A DNA stretch of 64,000 bases from Marthasterias glacialis (taxonomy: Eukaryota; Echinodermata; Asteroidea; Forcipulatida; Asteriidae), in assembly GCA_911728455.2 (NCBI GenBank), contig OU452224.1, positions 7,320,501 to 7,384,500 on the forward strand, given 5' to 3'. The notes beneath the pieces were generated by a model. It searched no databases. It had not been told where the DNA came from and saw only the letters and a list, made by a program, of their open reading frames with translations. Position numbers and translations under genes: made by a program. Shown here in pieces: positions 1 through 13,600 of the stretch (positions within the stretch are counted from its first letter, which is position 1; each line of letters opens with the position of its first letter).

Positions 1-982
1 ATAAAAATTATGGTAAACGTGTAAATGCCGCGTCGCCTAAAATGCGCATTAAAACTGTATTGCACACGGAGACATCAAATCCCCCAAATGGCGTAACAAA
101 GATTGTTGTGATGATGACGTCATGGTGAATTTGGTCAATATTGAAGGTTACTAAATACGTTATTTTATTGTGCTTATAGTTATATTGCGAGCCTGATTCA
201 TCTCGTGTTGGCCCATTGTAGTGTTGCAGCCACCTTACCGTGTAATTCTTTAGGTTCTTTTGGCAGTCATCTTTGTCAGACATCCTGTATACCGATTGGC
301 GGCAATAGTACTTACTTTCATGACATCAAAAGGGACCTGACCGTTATTTCTCTCTCTCCAACTTTAGTTCAGAATGATGTCTTTTAGCCACGACTCATCT
401 TAACAGCATCTTTACCACATTGTCTGTATTTTTTAACTTTATTTTTGGTCAGTTATACTTTATAATACTAAAATACTCATTTTCATTTTTATGTACTAAA
501 TTCTTGTTAATGGTATTTTTTTTGTCTAAAAGATGAGTATCAAAGCAAACTGTTATTGAATTGAAATTGAAATTAAATCGCAACAGAGGAAAAGAAAGAT
601 GGTTGTACATTGGGAACGTCTGCGCTCTAAAAATTCCCGGGTCAGAATTAACTCGGATTCTGGGTCTTAGGGGCCTGACCCATTTCTGGGTCAGTATGAC
701 CCGGAATCTGTGTCAAACTGACCCGGAACTGAGTCAAACTGACGCAGAATCCGAGTCAACTGACGCAGTTTTCGGGTCAGTCTGACCCAGAAATGGATCA
801 GCCCCCCCGGACACAGAATCCGGCTGAATTCTGACACAGGGGTTTTTAGAGTGTGTTTTCAGTGTTATGCTAAAAAAAATGACCTCAAGTGAATACCATG
901 ATCTGAAAGAGTTCAGTTTCGGTTACAATGATTAACTGCAGTCTGATCTGATTGTTTTGCTTGTTTTATCATTCACTTACAG
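1..982. other. Upstream intron of the glutamate receptor gene
   Basis: No receptor exon could be recognised before 983, so this is read as part of the intron preceding the first visible exon. Positions 71-150 hold a dispersed repeat that recurs at 8985-9060 (shared words include ATGACGTCA and a following GGTGAATT). An inverted-repeat element occupies 623-853. The missing N-terminal exons (signal peptide and about 90 residues) should lie upstream of the window. Confidence 0.6.
623..853. mobile_element. MITE-like element built of GGGTCAG/CTGACCC words
   Basis: The two ends are imperfect inverted copies: CTCTAAAAA then GGGTCAGAATT on the left, and CTGAATTCTGACAC then TTTTTAGAG on the right. The interior is a run of short palindromic words of the type ACCCGGAATC/GGGTCAGT. 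A related copy lies at 7303-7519. No coding capacity is seen. Target duplication could not be settled. Either a MITE or a simple-sequence-derived foldback. Confidence 0.5.
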
Positions 983-1237
983 TTTGCCGACAGCTCTCGA
1001 GGGGCGTGGCTGCCATCTTTGGCCCCTCCTCCAGAGAGAGTTCAATGACCATCGCGTCTGTGTGTAACTCCATGGACATGCCGTTAGTGGAAACGAGGTG
1101 GGACTTCAAGGAGCGAGGAAGCATGGTGACATCCATCAACCTCCACCCCAACAACAGGCAGATCAGCAGGGCTATACGGGATGTCGTATACTACTATAGA
1201 TGGACGGCAATAACTATTGTTTACCAGGACGATAGCG
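983..1237 (+). CDS. GRIK: GRIK exon: amino-terminal domain, lobe 1
   Basis: The acceptor is TTCACTTACAG and the donor GTGAGC. The exon begins two bases before codon TGC and ends on the first base of a split codon. It encodes [15 protein letters not shown], then the TRWDFKER and [16 protein letters not shown] stretches typical of the kainate receptor N-terminal domain. Its last base G joins CT of the next exon to give Ala. Confidence 0.93.
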
Positions 1238-4200
1238 GTGAGCAGAAAAAAAAAATCTTTTCACAACGTGTCATCTTTCATTGTAAAACCAAAAATGAAA
1301 GATGTGTATTTACGCTTTTGAAATAAACTCCTTACAAAACGGTACTCCCGTACATGTCACCGTTTAGAACGGAAACAAGATCCCTTCTTCATACAACTGC
1401 TTTAAACCCAGAAGGACAGGCTCCAAATCTTGGTACACACAAAGCTTTTAACAATCTTTGAATAAACTTCAGCAGTTTACCAAGAAGGGTAGCATTGGGT
1501 GACTTTTCAGGACGCTAGATGGCAGCAGACTTACGGCGGGCTGGTATATCCATATTCATGAAGGGTGTTCATGCTCAAAACTATAGCGTAACAAAATAAT
1601 TCCCAGTGACACTACGGGATTTACTCGCCAACATCACTAACCGTAAAAGTTACGGGTACCGTCTTTCAAAAACTACACCGTATGTGGAGATTAACCGTAG
1701 TCCTAACACTGCAATTACGCATTTTTAGGCAAGTGTTTTACGTTTTTTTGTTGTTTTTTTTTTGTTGTTTTTTTTTAGAGGAAATCATTAATACATATCT
1801 CCTGCCACCTGGCACTTCATTCCCCTATTGGTCACCCCTACCCCCTTCCCCCTCTAAACGATGGGTGCCAAAACAGTCAACAGTTTGGCCAATGTATAGA
1901 ACCGATTTCAAACCGTGCTTTGGGCTTTTATTTGTCATATATTTTTGTTTCCTTTGATGAACCCATCAGCTCTGACTCGCTTACAAGAGGTTCTACGAGC
2001 ATCAGCACAACGTAAGATTAAGTTAACTATTTATAAGTTACCTACAAACCCGGACGTTCGCACTATACTCAAGGAGATCAAGACCTCCGGAGCACGGCAC
2101 ATCATTGTGGACTGCCGGAGTGAGATGGTATATCCCCTTCTTGAACAGGTCAGTGGTGTTCTCTCTTGGCTACCGTAGTGTTGAAATAAGGCAGACTGTC
2201 CCGTCTTGGACATCGCAGCAATTTTATGTTTGAGTATACTATCTTTATGGCCACAGAGTTTATGGCCGTTATTTGTTAGTTTGAAAAACTTTGCAGTTCC
2301 CATGGCTTCTAGAAATCATTGGAGGAAGTTTGCGTGACATGGGCGCAGCTAACAGTGGAATTACGTCACACTTACGAACAGAGTAGTACAAGTAGATAAC
2401 CATCAAAATGATTAGCATGTCCTCTCCTGGCTACCGTAGCACCCCGTTTTAGCAAACTGACATCATTACACCAGCATCGATCAAACCAGTCATAAACCTT
2501 GCTTTCAGTGACGTCACATCGAAATCCCTTTACTCGTAGTCTTTATTTCTCAGACGGGACGGGCTTATTCCGAAATCAAAACACTGTAAGTCAATGCACT
2601 TAAAATACCACTACAAATCATCGTCTGATCCAGCCAGAAGCTTGCTGTGTTTCACATACCAGCAAAGTTCGAGATACAATCTCTCACTTGTGTTGGGCTA
2701 TGTCGGCTACACATGGACTGATGGCCGCATCTTTAAAGTAATTCCCCAGAATCTGATCGTTTACGTTCTACAAACTAATCGTTTCCTGTACGAGAACACA
2801 TAACGATTTTTTTTCTTCTTATTTTCTTGGTCTTCTTCTTCTTCAAGCTACTGATCATAATGTTTAAACCTTCTGTCAATCTTCGACCGTAGCAACAAGG
2901 GAATCTATCACAGATTAATGCAATTTACCCAAGTTAAGCTGGGTTAGTTTTAGCATGAAATAGTCCCCATTTTGGGATTCCGGCACCGATGCGTCTTGCC
3001 AGCGGTCGCCAGATCTTTACAACAGTCGTTTATTATTTGACGGCAATAAATTACAATTTAATCGCAGCACTGCCAGGGATGTGATATTTAGCCTAATTTG
3101 ATTTGTATTAATGTGGCGTGCTGGACGATAGATGTATCTGGAGAGTGACGTCATGATGAATTCAGTTCGATGTACTCTGTGTTTAGTCTAGTGACCTGCC
3201 CTGCCAATGATCTTCCCCCTCAGAATTCAAATTGATGTGTTTTAAAAATGTATCTGTTTTAACATAATGGTACAAGCCGATCTGCTTAATTAGCATTCAT
3301 AATATTAATGCGTTGTGCATATACAAGTGGTGCTATTACTTCATATGGATTACGTGTTCCTTTTTTTCTTTCTTTTTGTTGGTGGTTTTCAAGAGAACAT
3401 TGATAACGAATTCTTGTTTTAGAACAAGCTTGTTTTAAAGATGTATGTTTCGAATAAATGCAATACTATTATTATTGCATACAATCTTTACTATTGCACT
3501 ATTGCAAATAAACGCAAAATAGTATTGGGAATAAACGCAATACAATTGCAAATAAGCTCAGGCTATTGTGAATAAACGCAAAATACTTTTAGGAATAAAC
3601 GCAATACAAATGCAAATAAGCGCAAGGCTGTTGCGAATGAACGCAACAACCTGTCGCGAATAAACACAATACTACTGCGAATAAACGCAAAACTATTTTG
3701 AGTAAACGCAAAATTCTATTGCGAATAAAGTCATACTCTTGCAAATAACACAGTTAGCTTTTTTGATGACGGACACTGTATGACTGCATTGTATGGTTTG
3801 GGATGTATACAAACAGATTTAGACAATCCAAATAACGCACTTGTAATGTGTCCACCAAATCTCAAAAAGGCTAATACTATTGCGAATAAACGCAAAACTA
3901 TGATTTGAATCCTTGCACCATTTGCGAAGAGTTAATGTAGACAATTATTTGTAAGTTCAGTGGTGACCTGATTTGAACTTACTTCCTGTCCGAGCCGGAA
4001 GTTCAAATAAACAGATGAGAATACTGTATCAGTAAACGTTCGGATATTTTCGTGGATCCAAGCATAGTAAACGCGTTTCTTTATTGAACCAACGATTTAT
4101 TCACATAATGAAGCATGCTTTGGGAAGCAGAACCATGAAGATGGGCCCTGCTCCCATGGCGGAAGTTTTGCGCTCTTGAGAGTGCTTTTTCCAGATCGAC

Positions 4201-4644
4201 ATGTTACAGATTTGATACTTTTTGAATTTTTTTCATTAAAGAAATTGCTGTGGTCAACTTGAAAATGTCATTGCGTCTGCATTGTACTTTTTTGTAACGA
4301 TCGATCCCACAATGAGCAGTTGACGTTAAAGTTTATATATAGCCACCAAATGGCTGCCAATGCAATTAATTAAATGTTTCCCTTGAAAATTCATTTAACA
4401 AAATTATTTAGAAGGTAATTTATTGTTTCTGCTGGTGGGTTATACAATGAGAACTTCTATTATAGTCAAAACGAATTTGCTCCTAAAGTGAAAGACGCCT
4501 GATTAATCAAAGGAATACAAAATTACTACATGATTGTTTTTATGTAGTCTCTTCATGACAAAAGAAAACACTGCCGGCGTAAATTTCTTTTTTCTATACC
4601 TATGTTTTTTTTTACTGAACTTGTTGAAGTTTTTTTTTTTTTTT

Positions 4645-4675
<31 letters not shown>

Positions 4676-7600
4676 TTTTTTCGGTCAGTAGCCCGTGTTA
4701 TGAGAACGAGGTTAACACCAGCCTTCCCAATAAGAAAAGGACAAAAACATAAGCATAGCTAGTGCCAATTGTTTCCTTTCGACTATAACTTGGATATTGT
4801 ACTTTTATTTATTATTTTCTTCATGTGTTTGCTGTTTTGTTATGATTATTCGTGTCTGATACATCAGAGCGTCTGACTCTGTGGTACTTCCAGTGCCTTT
4901 AAGCGGGACCAAACAGGAACTAAAACCTTGACTATACTGCTATAGAGGTCATTATCACTTCTCTGTCTCCGCCCAAGTTGATCACATGTGATTTAAGACA
5001 TTGGTAAAGTCTTCAAAAATAACTGCTTCTGAAGCAAGATGCATCGAACCCATTTTTAATGTTAGTTGCATTCTCTTCAACTGAATGGAGCAAAATACTT
5101 TTCATGGCTAATAAAAACTCACACACTCCATTCACGTCACTTGGACGGTCATCAGCATTCGCTATACCTCAATTAATTCCACCAGAACACTCTTTATTAA
5201 TTACAATGTTTTAGCGATATACACAGCTTTAATTCTTTACATAATTCCCCGTTACGTGCACGGGTTATTAATGAGCTCCCGCGGTTCTAATGAGAAAGCT
5301 AATTACAGACAGTGGGGAGAGATTGACATGGGCTGTCTGCACCTCTTATATTAAATATTGAGTACATGTACATGTATTAATCAAACGGCATATGATAGTT
5401 AGGCAGGGCCCGAAAGCGATTAAGTTAGCTCTAATTGACAATCAGAGTGCCATCAGTTCGATAGATGCAAGTGATTACAGCCACTGGAATGTCATAAGGA
5501 TTGTGCATCCTTGATGGGTGAATGAATAAAACAAACATTATTCCATATTGGTTTGTTTGGGGGAGTTTGTTGAATTTTTAATGCGCGAGCCAGGTTTATT
5601 TGGTCCAACCATGCTTTTACCACGTGAGCCCACCGTACTTGACTTTCGTCTCCAGGTGGCGCACTGTATTATTACATTCCCCAGGATTGGGCATTTTCTT
5701 CAGCCGTTGCTTACTCCATTGAATAGAATAGCAATGGTAAATTACGAACAAAAAACAGCGATCCGCAATGCTAGCAACTTCGAATAAAATGTGTCCGTCG
5801 TACATTAAAGGTATGATACATGAGACCATATTAATCTTATTATGAACTTGGGCACTAAGAATTGAGAATTATGGACCTGAGAATTATTCCTGTCAGAAAG
5901 ACGAGTAGCTAGAAGAAAATTCAACCCAAACACGCAGTCCTTTAGATTTGCTAAATCGTACCAACCGCAATAATTACACATAGATCATAAAACATGACCC
6001 CCTAACTTGATGATAAAAAAACTGTTACAGGCTGGTCGATGTAGCAACAAGCATCCATTGAAGCTACTCAACCACTGAACACACACTATTCATTTTTCTT
6101 TATGACTATGGATCCATTACTCTAAAACATTGAATTGCAGTAACACCATTGTTCCTTTTTGAAGTAAATGGATTACGTCAATCCCCACACTTGGTTCTTA
6201 CTTTCCGTCTCGGCTCATACATTCGATACTAATTTCACGGGGAAGAAATTAAAAAGATGGGACTTAATAGATAAGGACAACTGCGTGCTTCCGACCTCCA
6301 AAAAAAGAACAAGTTAGTGTACTTCTTCCTCATCCAAAGCCATCAGCACAAGTGATTGTCAATCAAGGACGAAACGGTTTGGATTTCAACAAGAAATACC
6401 GCGTGCATTTCTTTCCATCACAGCCAAGGAGCTGTTCTGGTTGGAAGCACGCACGCCATGGGTTTGGAAAACAAAAAGATTATCCAATTAAAACCAGGGA
6501 GAAGCACAGAATGAATAGGCTTGAGTTGAACAATCTCAGGAATACTTTGCATTCTGCTATTAAAGAGAAAATTTCCACAATTTCGAAGGGACGGAGTCAC
6601 TTCAAAGCAAAGCCGGCATTCTTTTTTGAAAACAAAACTGTGAAAAGGCCAAGATAGGACACTCTATTCAGAAAAACATGAAATGCAAAATTGGGGCGCC
6701 TGCTGTCGTTTGGTAGGTAAAACCAAAGATCGTTTGAGCAATAAATAGGGCACATTAAATGGAAAAACTTACGCCAAACGGTCCCACCAACTAAAAAAGG
6801 TGAAGGCAGATGGAAAATTTGGTGTTCGGGAATAATTTTGTCAATAATCCTTGCAAAATTGACACATGGGGAAGGGCGCCATCACGCGGTGGGTAGGTAT
6901 AGAGGCGTTACATCTGCTACCGTGCAAAACGGCACAAGTGTCCTATCTTGTGTTTCTAGTATCTTTGGTAATATTTTTAGTAGTCTTTACCAGAAGTGTT
7001 TTTGTTCTGTTTTCCTGACAGATAATGGAGGTTCAAATGCTTCGAAGTTACTATCACTTTTTCTTCACATCAATGGTAAGTTGGTCTTTTGTATGTAAGC
7101 CGCTGTAAGGGTCTTCGAATTACCGGCTATGGCTGCAGCTGCGGCTGTAGCGAAGGCTGTTTCTATGGTAATCCTATATCTCAACACGTGATAAAATGGC
7201 GATCCAGCCGAAGCCGCACTGAGCCACTAATTAGGAAACAATATCAAGCAACTTGTTGTTTGTGCTTGTAAGGTATCAGTACGCCCTTCATGAAGATTAT
7301 GACCTACACTCAGGTCAGAATTGACCCGGAGTCTGACTCCCACTAGGCCTGACCCAGAAATAGAAAAGAGTTAAACATTGGGATTTGAACTCGGATTCTG
7401 CGTCAGTTTGATCCATTTCTGGGTCATTTTGACACAGATTCCGAGTCATACTGACCCAGCAAGCCCCAAGGGACCCGGAATCTCGGTCAATTTTGACCGG
7501 GGCTTTTTTATAGTGTAGTATTAGGAATGTTAACGTTTTATATGGTGGAGGATGGGTATGAGTTTAAGTTTAAGATTAAATAGTTAAAGCGAGTAAGCAG

Positions 7601-10600
7601 AGTATTGCTAAAACAGTACAGACGATGAGCTTTTTTGTTTTATTTGTAATTATCTTGACTCTGGCAGGATCTTACAATGCTGAACATGTCCAAATACGCT
7701 GGGGATGGAGTCAACCTAACAGCCATACACCTTTACGATAGAGAGAGTCAGGTCTTCAACAGAGTTGCAGCCGAGTGGAGGGCAAGATTCAGAAGGTCCG
7801 AAAACAACCCCATGGAGCGTGGACTAACGGTAAGCGAGACAGCCAAAACAAAAATATTCTCCATATTGCTTGGCATTTTGAATATTCTCACAGATCAAAG
7901 ATAGCGGGGGCACCAGCCGCAACATGTCTAAATACTTGAAATTGTGACTGGTACTTGGTCTCGCAACGAAATGTATCTGTGCTAAACAAAGTTACGTTAG
8001 TACCATAGAGTTATATTTATAAGAATTAGAGGGCGCACAAACCAAGCGAGACGGCCCGACAAGGAGCATTTTTGTCCATTGAGAAAATGGCGCGGACCAT
8101 TCATTTACGCTGGTTACTCATCCGTTCACACAGCAGCCATTTTCTAAGTGGACATTCGTATGCAAGTGACCCATAGGGATTTTCGCCCATGGTGAGTCAG
8201 TGGAATTTCGTGCGTGGCATCGCGAGTGCTCCCTCTAGTTCTTATATTATATAACTCTATGGTTATTACAGGCTTTACGGAATGAGATGATTTCAGACGG
8301 TAAGTGGCAGCAGATACATCAGGTATTGTGTGCGCCATCAAGACATGCGTACATATTTAAAGCATTGAATTCCACACTAGGAAGTCTACGGTTAAAAAAA
8401 GGCCCCCATTGGGGCCCTGGATGTTCTAGGGATCACCACATACAATGTGCACCAACTTTAACAATTCCCTTTTTCACCTATCATTCTTTGTTCATTTCCC
8501 TACTAGTTGGAATCTGCCTTGATGTACGACGCAGTCCACGTCGTGGCCAAGGCCTTGGTGGCCATGTCTATTGGCCGAAACATGACCGTGCAGTCCTTGT
8601 CGTGCTTCCACGGTGAACAAACAAAGTCTTGGGATGACGGTCGAAGTCTCTACAACTACCTCAAGATGGTGAGTCTTATTTTTGTTTGTTACTCAGAATG
8701 TGGCTTTAGACGTCACACGCGGCAACTGTCTGCCCTTGGTCTGCCAATTTTGGGAGTCAAATTGTATGTGTATATAACATGGTGTGAATCTAACCACAAA
8801 TGCGCACTGCACAGTAATGAGAGACTTTTGAGACGCTAGCGGCAGCAGACACAACGGGCCTTTTTGACAGATCTGAGCGTGCGCGCACATGCTCAGTATT
8901 GCGCGTGTAGTTCTGAGCATGCGTACTACTGGTGAGAACTGTGAAAGAAGACCGTCCAAAAGTCTCTCATTACATACAGGGAAAACTGACTCCCAAAGTG
9001 GCGTAACCAAGATTAAATCGCGCGTGATGACGTCAGGTGAATTGGGTCTGTACAGACTCTTTTGATCACGGTGCGGCCATCGCATTTTCTTCTTTTCAGA
9101 TCGTTGCTACCAAACCGAGGCTTGTAGTCTAAGTTAGTTTTGTACACCACGGTAATAGATTGTGAATTTATTTGGTCGAGTGGAGTCGATGGGTTTTGTA
9201 CAACCTCGAGGGCAAATGGCAACATCTGCTTCGCGTTGGGTGCTATGCGCTCCCTCTGGTGTAGAGAACGGAATGCTAGTTGGCAGCAAACTTACCAGGT
9301 AAATTTCCATTGTTTGCGTAGTTCTGAGCATGCGCAAATTTCCGAGAACAATAGATTTTACCTGGTAAGTCTGCTGCCACCTAGTGTCCTCAAAAGTCTC
9401 CCATTATACCGACATCTTCTTTCGAAGCGGTATTTATAATGTGTCTTCATTACTGTAATTGCTCAAAGGGAGCACACCTTGTTTTGTTAATTTAATAACA
9501 CTACTTTCTCTTACGGCATCTTTCTGCCAAAAGGGGGGAGGCGACTGGAACTGTCGTCAGCTTACATCAAAAGCATAGTATTGCAAGTTCACTCGAAACA
9601 GTTCTGAGTGACACTCTGATCGGATACCTTATCGGTGTTTTTCTTGTTGTTTTGGAGGATTTGTTCACCGATGTGTTCACTTTGTTGCAGGTGGAGTTAC
9701 GAGATGGTCTGACGGGGCATGTGGCTTTTGATACACACGGAGAAAGAGACAGGCCAAAGATATTTATATCAGAGCTGTCTGACTCAAATGGAATGGAACA
9801 GGTACAACATTTATTTACCATTTTGATTCCAGATGGTGGTGGACTTGGTTTGATTTAACCAAACCACTCAGATTGGTTTTAAGGAGACTTTGGTAACGTT
9901 AGGTGGCAGCATACATATAGACCTTATGCACTGACGTCATCCCGCCGCCATCTTGGAAGTAAAACGATTATGAAACAATGGAAACGCTCAGCTATGTACG
10001 CGCGGTGCACAACATGGGCAAATGAGCAAACTTCTTTTGACCACTACGTGGGGCGCTACTCCAGTGACGCCAAGTGCATAATATTTTTATATCAAAAATA
10101 ACTACGTGGAGATGGGGACTTACGCGGTATGTCTGTCGCCACCAAGCGTTTCAAGGTGCTATCACCATGTAAATCAATGTGATTACACTTGAAACTCATC
10201 TGCAGATGAATCTTACATCTTAGTGAAATTCACATCTGAATTAATTGAATATAGACCCTATCTAAGCCAAGGCTAAGCTTCCAAAGATAAAGATAACATG
10301 GGCGAAGTGAATCTTGAACTTGTGTTTTTGAGGCTCACTTTCCTTTTGGGAATTAACACGTTGACTGTTACTATCCATTACTATACACTAGTTATTGAGT
10401 TCAAAAGGTACAAGAGAGTGCAGTGAAAATCGTGAAATTTGTCTGTGTTTGTTTTGTTCGCAGAGAGGATACTGGAATTACGACGATGGTGTTTATCTTC
10501 GACCAAGAGACAAAGCACTGATCATCAACAATGCATCAGTAATAAACAGAACGCTGATCGTCACAACTATTCTTGTAAGTATTAGCTGGTTTATCAGGAA

Positions 10601-13600
10601 GCGAGTGGGCTGGTGCCGAAATGGTCTCGAAATGGTCTCGTTTTTCTGAATCCATGAGGCTAGATTAAGGCTGGGCTAGTATGCCTTCCCAACACAAGAG
10701 GCTAGATAAGATATGCCCAGCGGAGTAGCCAGGATTTTTTCACTGGGGTCGGGGGGCACGGGGGGCATTGCTTTTATGAATAACATGTAGGCCTATCTAC
10801 ATTTTGTTAAAGGGGGCATCTGGAGGCACTGGAAATTTGTTTGGAGCACGTGCCCCTCCCCCCCCCCTTGGCTACGCCGCTGAATATGCCTGGCTAAGGT
10901 GCCTTTTTCTATCTTAATGGTTGTTTCTTTTGTGTAAACTACAGGAGCAACCTTACGTCATGAAAAAAGAACGAAACACAGAAGGGGAGCTGCTTACGGG
11001 CAACGACCGTTACTATGGTTACTGCATTGAGATGTTGCAGGAAATCGCCAGAATCGTGGAGTTTCAGTACGAGATCGTGGAGGTAGACGACAACAACTAT
11101 GGCTCCCCCGAGGAAGACGGCACATGGAACGGCATGGTTGGGAAACTCATGGAAAGGGTCAGTTTCGTTTTCAAAATCACCGTTAAGGTGAAAGCAAAAG
11201 TTTATTCCATTAAACTGAAATTGATAAAAGAAGAAGGAAAACGAAAATGTTTTAATGGTGTTAAATGTTTTTTACGGTTTTTATTTACAGAAAGCAGACT
11301 TGGCTGTTGCTCCATTGACCATAACATATAGTCGAGAACAAGTGGTAGATTTCTCCAAGCCGTACATGCATCTTGGCATCACCATCCTGTACCGGGCGCC
11401 CGAGCCTCAGAACCCCGGAGTCTTCTCCTTCCTCAACCCGCTCTCCTTCGACGTCTGGCTCTACGTGGTCATAGCCTTCTTCCTAGTCAGCATCACACTG
11501 TTCCTTCTGGCGCGGTTCAGCCCGTACGAGTGGTACAACTCGCACCCTTGCAACCCTGCCTTCGACGAAGTGGAGAACCAGTTCAACCTAACCAACTGCC
11601 TCTGGTTTGCCTTTGGTGGGCTTATGCAGCAGGGATCAGAGGTCAACCCAAGAGCTTTCTCCACACGAGTTCTCAGCGGCTTTTGGTGGTTTTTCTCCCT
11701 GATCTTGGTATCTTCGTACACAGCTAACCTAGCCGCTTTCTTGACTGTCGAGCGAATGGTCTCCCCGATCAGCAGCGCCGATGACCTCGCCAAACAGACA
11801 GAGATTGAGTACGGCACCAGAAGTGGCGGATCTACGGAAACATTTTTCCGCGTAAGTAGACAATAACCATCTTTCTTTCTTTTGTTTTATTTTAAGACTC
11901 ACAAGCAAAAACGAAAAGTAAATCAGTTTTATGAATCCAACACAAGGAGGTTTTACAATAAAAATATTTTGTTTAAAAAAATGGCAGCATGAAGCTAGAC
12001 CATTGACAAAAAAACATCAAGGCGACGTAAAAAATGTATAGTTTTTGGTTGTGCAGCCCAATCACTCCTTACCCAAATTCGTCAGCGCACATTTCATTTC
12101 TATAGGAAGGGGGAAACGATGGCAAATGTCATTTGATTACAGGAAACATCAAGTTAATGTTCACCGAGGCACATTACTCGTTACGCAAACTGTTTTTGCG
12201 GGGTCAATTTGTAAAAAAACAAAACACGGCATTGTAAATGTTGACAAACTTTATTAAGTGAACGGGCGCCTATTACAAAGGGTGTTTACAACATTGGTTA
12301 GATTATAAATATAAATGTTCAAAGATTTGCACATAATTTACATGGTATAAAGATGATCATGATGGAAAACTTCCCTTGAAATATTTTTACTTGAAAGTCT
12401 GTAGTTTTTGAGAAATGAGTAAACAAATTAATTTTGGTCTCCTGGTTTTTGTCTACTTTTTCTGGTGACTCCGACGACAGATTGAGCCTAAACTTTCACA
12501 GGTTTGCTATCTCATGTATATTATGTTGGGTCACATAAACTTTGGATACTAGTCTTTGACAACTACCAATGATGTCCGCGTGCTGTAAACCAACCCAGCT
12601 CTCTATATATTCCTATAGGAGACTTTCTGGGACGCTAGGTGGCAGCAGACTTACCTGGTGAATCTCGGAAATGTGCGCATGCGCAGAAGTACGTAAACAA
12701 TGGAAATTTACCTGGTAAGTCTGCTGCCGCCTAATGTTCCAAAGTGTTCCACTGGACTGCATTGATGAGTTTCTTTTTCTTTTTCTTTTTTTTTCACCAC
12801 AGCGCTCCAACATCCCAACGTATCAAACAATGTATGAATTTATGAGTGCCCGTCCTTCTGTATTTTCAAAAACCTATGACGAGGGAATAGAGAGAGTTTT
12901 AAATAGCAAGAACTACGCCTTCCTACTGGAGTCGACTACGGCCGAGTACAGAATCTCACAGCATTGCAGTAACTTAACGTTGATTGGTGGACTGCTGAAT
13001 TCAAGGGGCTATGGCATTGGTACACCATTACGTAAGTTTCTCCGAACAACGAAATTCTTTAAAACACTAGGTGGCAGCAAGCATGATGTACACACATATA
13101 GAGAGGTTGCGTGACACCGGGAAAAGTTCGTTTCGCAGCCATGTTGGGTACAGCCATGTACAAACTCAACTTTGCACGATGGAGGAGGCGGGAGGAGTAT
13201 CGTCGATGACTGTTTGTTTCAAGGGTTACATAGACCTTCCTATTGTTTAAAAAACTGACCACCATTTTGTATGGGCGGCCTTGAGTATTAAAAAGCTTGG
13301 TTGGCACAAATCTGAAATTTCTAATAAAACATTGATAAACATTTTTTCTTTTTTTATGAAGAAGATGTGTACTTTTTGTTTTGGGTGCCACAGTTGGTTT
13401 ATCAGTGATAATCGGTAATTTTGTGACGTTATTGTATTAAATGAATACTTTTGTATTTTGTGCGGCGAAGGCCGCCCATACTTCCCAAGCAATGGTTGGC
13501 AAACTCGCAACTGTGACGTCGCAAAGAAAGGTCTATTGCCTCATAAACTATGGATAGTTCCTTTTTTAAGACGCGCGAAATTCCAAATATCATACTCGAA

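Larger units (their letters stand above)
2149..7021. other. 4.9-kb intron
   Basis: The intron lies between two well-supported exons. It holds an AATAAACGCAA minisatellite (3449-3750), a long T-run (4629-4674) and a TIR element (6651-6966). No further coding exon was recognised, and none is needed to keep the protein alignment continuous. Confidence 0.8.

Noticed and set aside
561-785. 74-codon frame ending in repeated TDPE/SQTD residues
   Set aside because: Its repetitive end is produced by the GGGTCAG palindromic words of a MITE-like element.
4534-4752. Phenylalanine-rich 72-codon frame
   Set aside because: Translation of a poly-T tract.
6352-6657. 101-codon intronic frame
   Set aside because: Basic, low-information peptide within the receptor intron, no homology recognised, and it ends at the border of a TIR element.
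11461-11817. 118-codon minus-strand frame in the M1-M3 exon
   Set aside because: Antisense of a strongly conserved coding exon.
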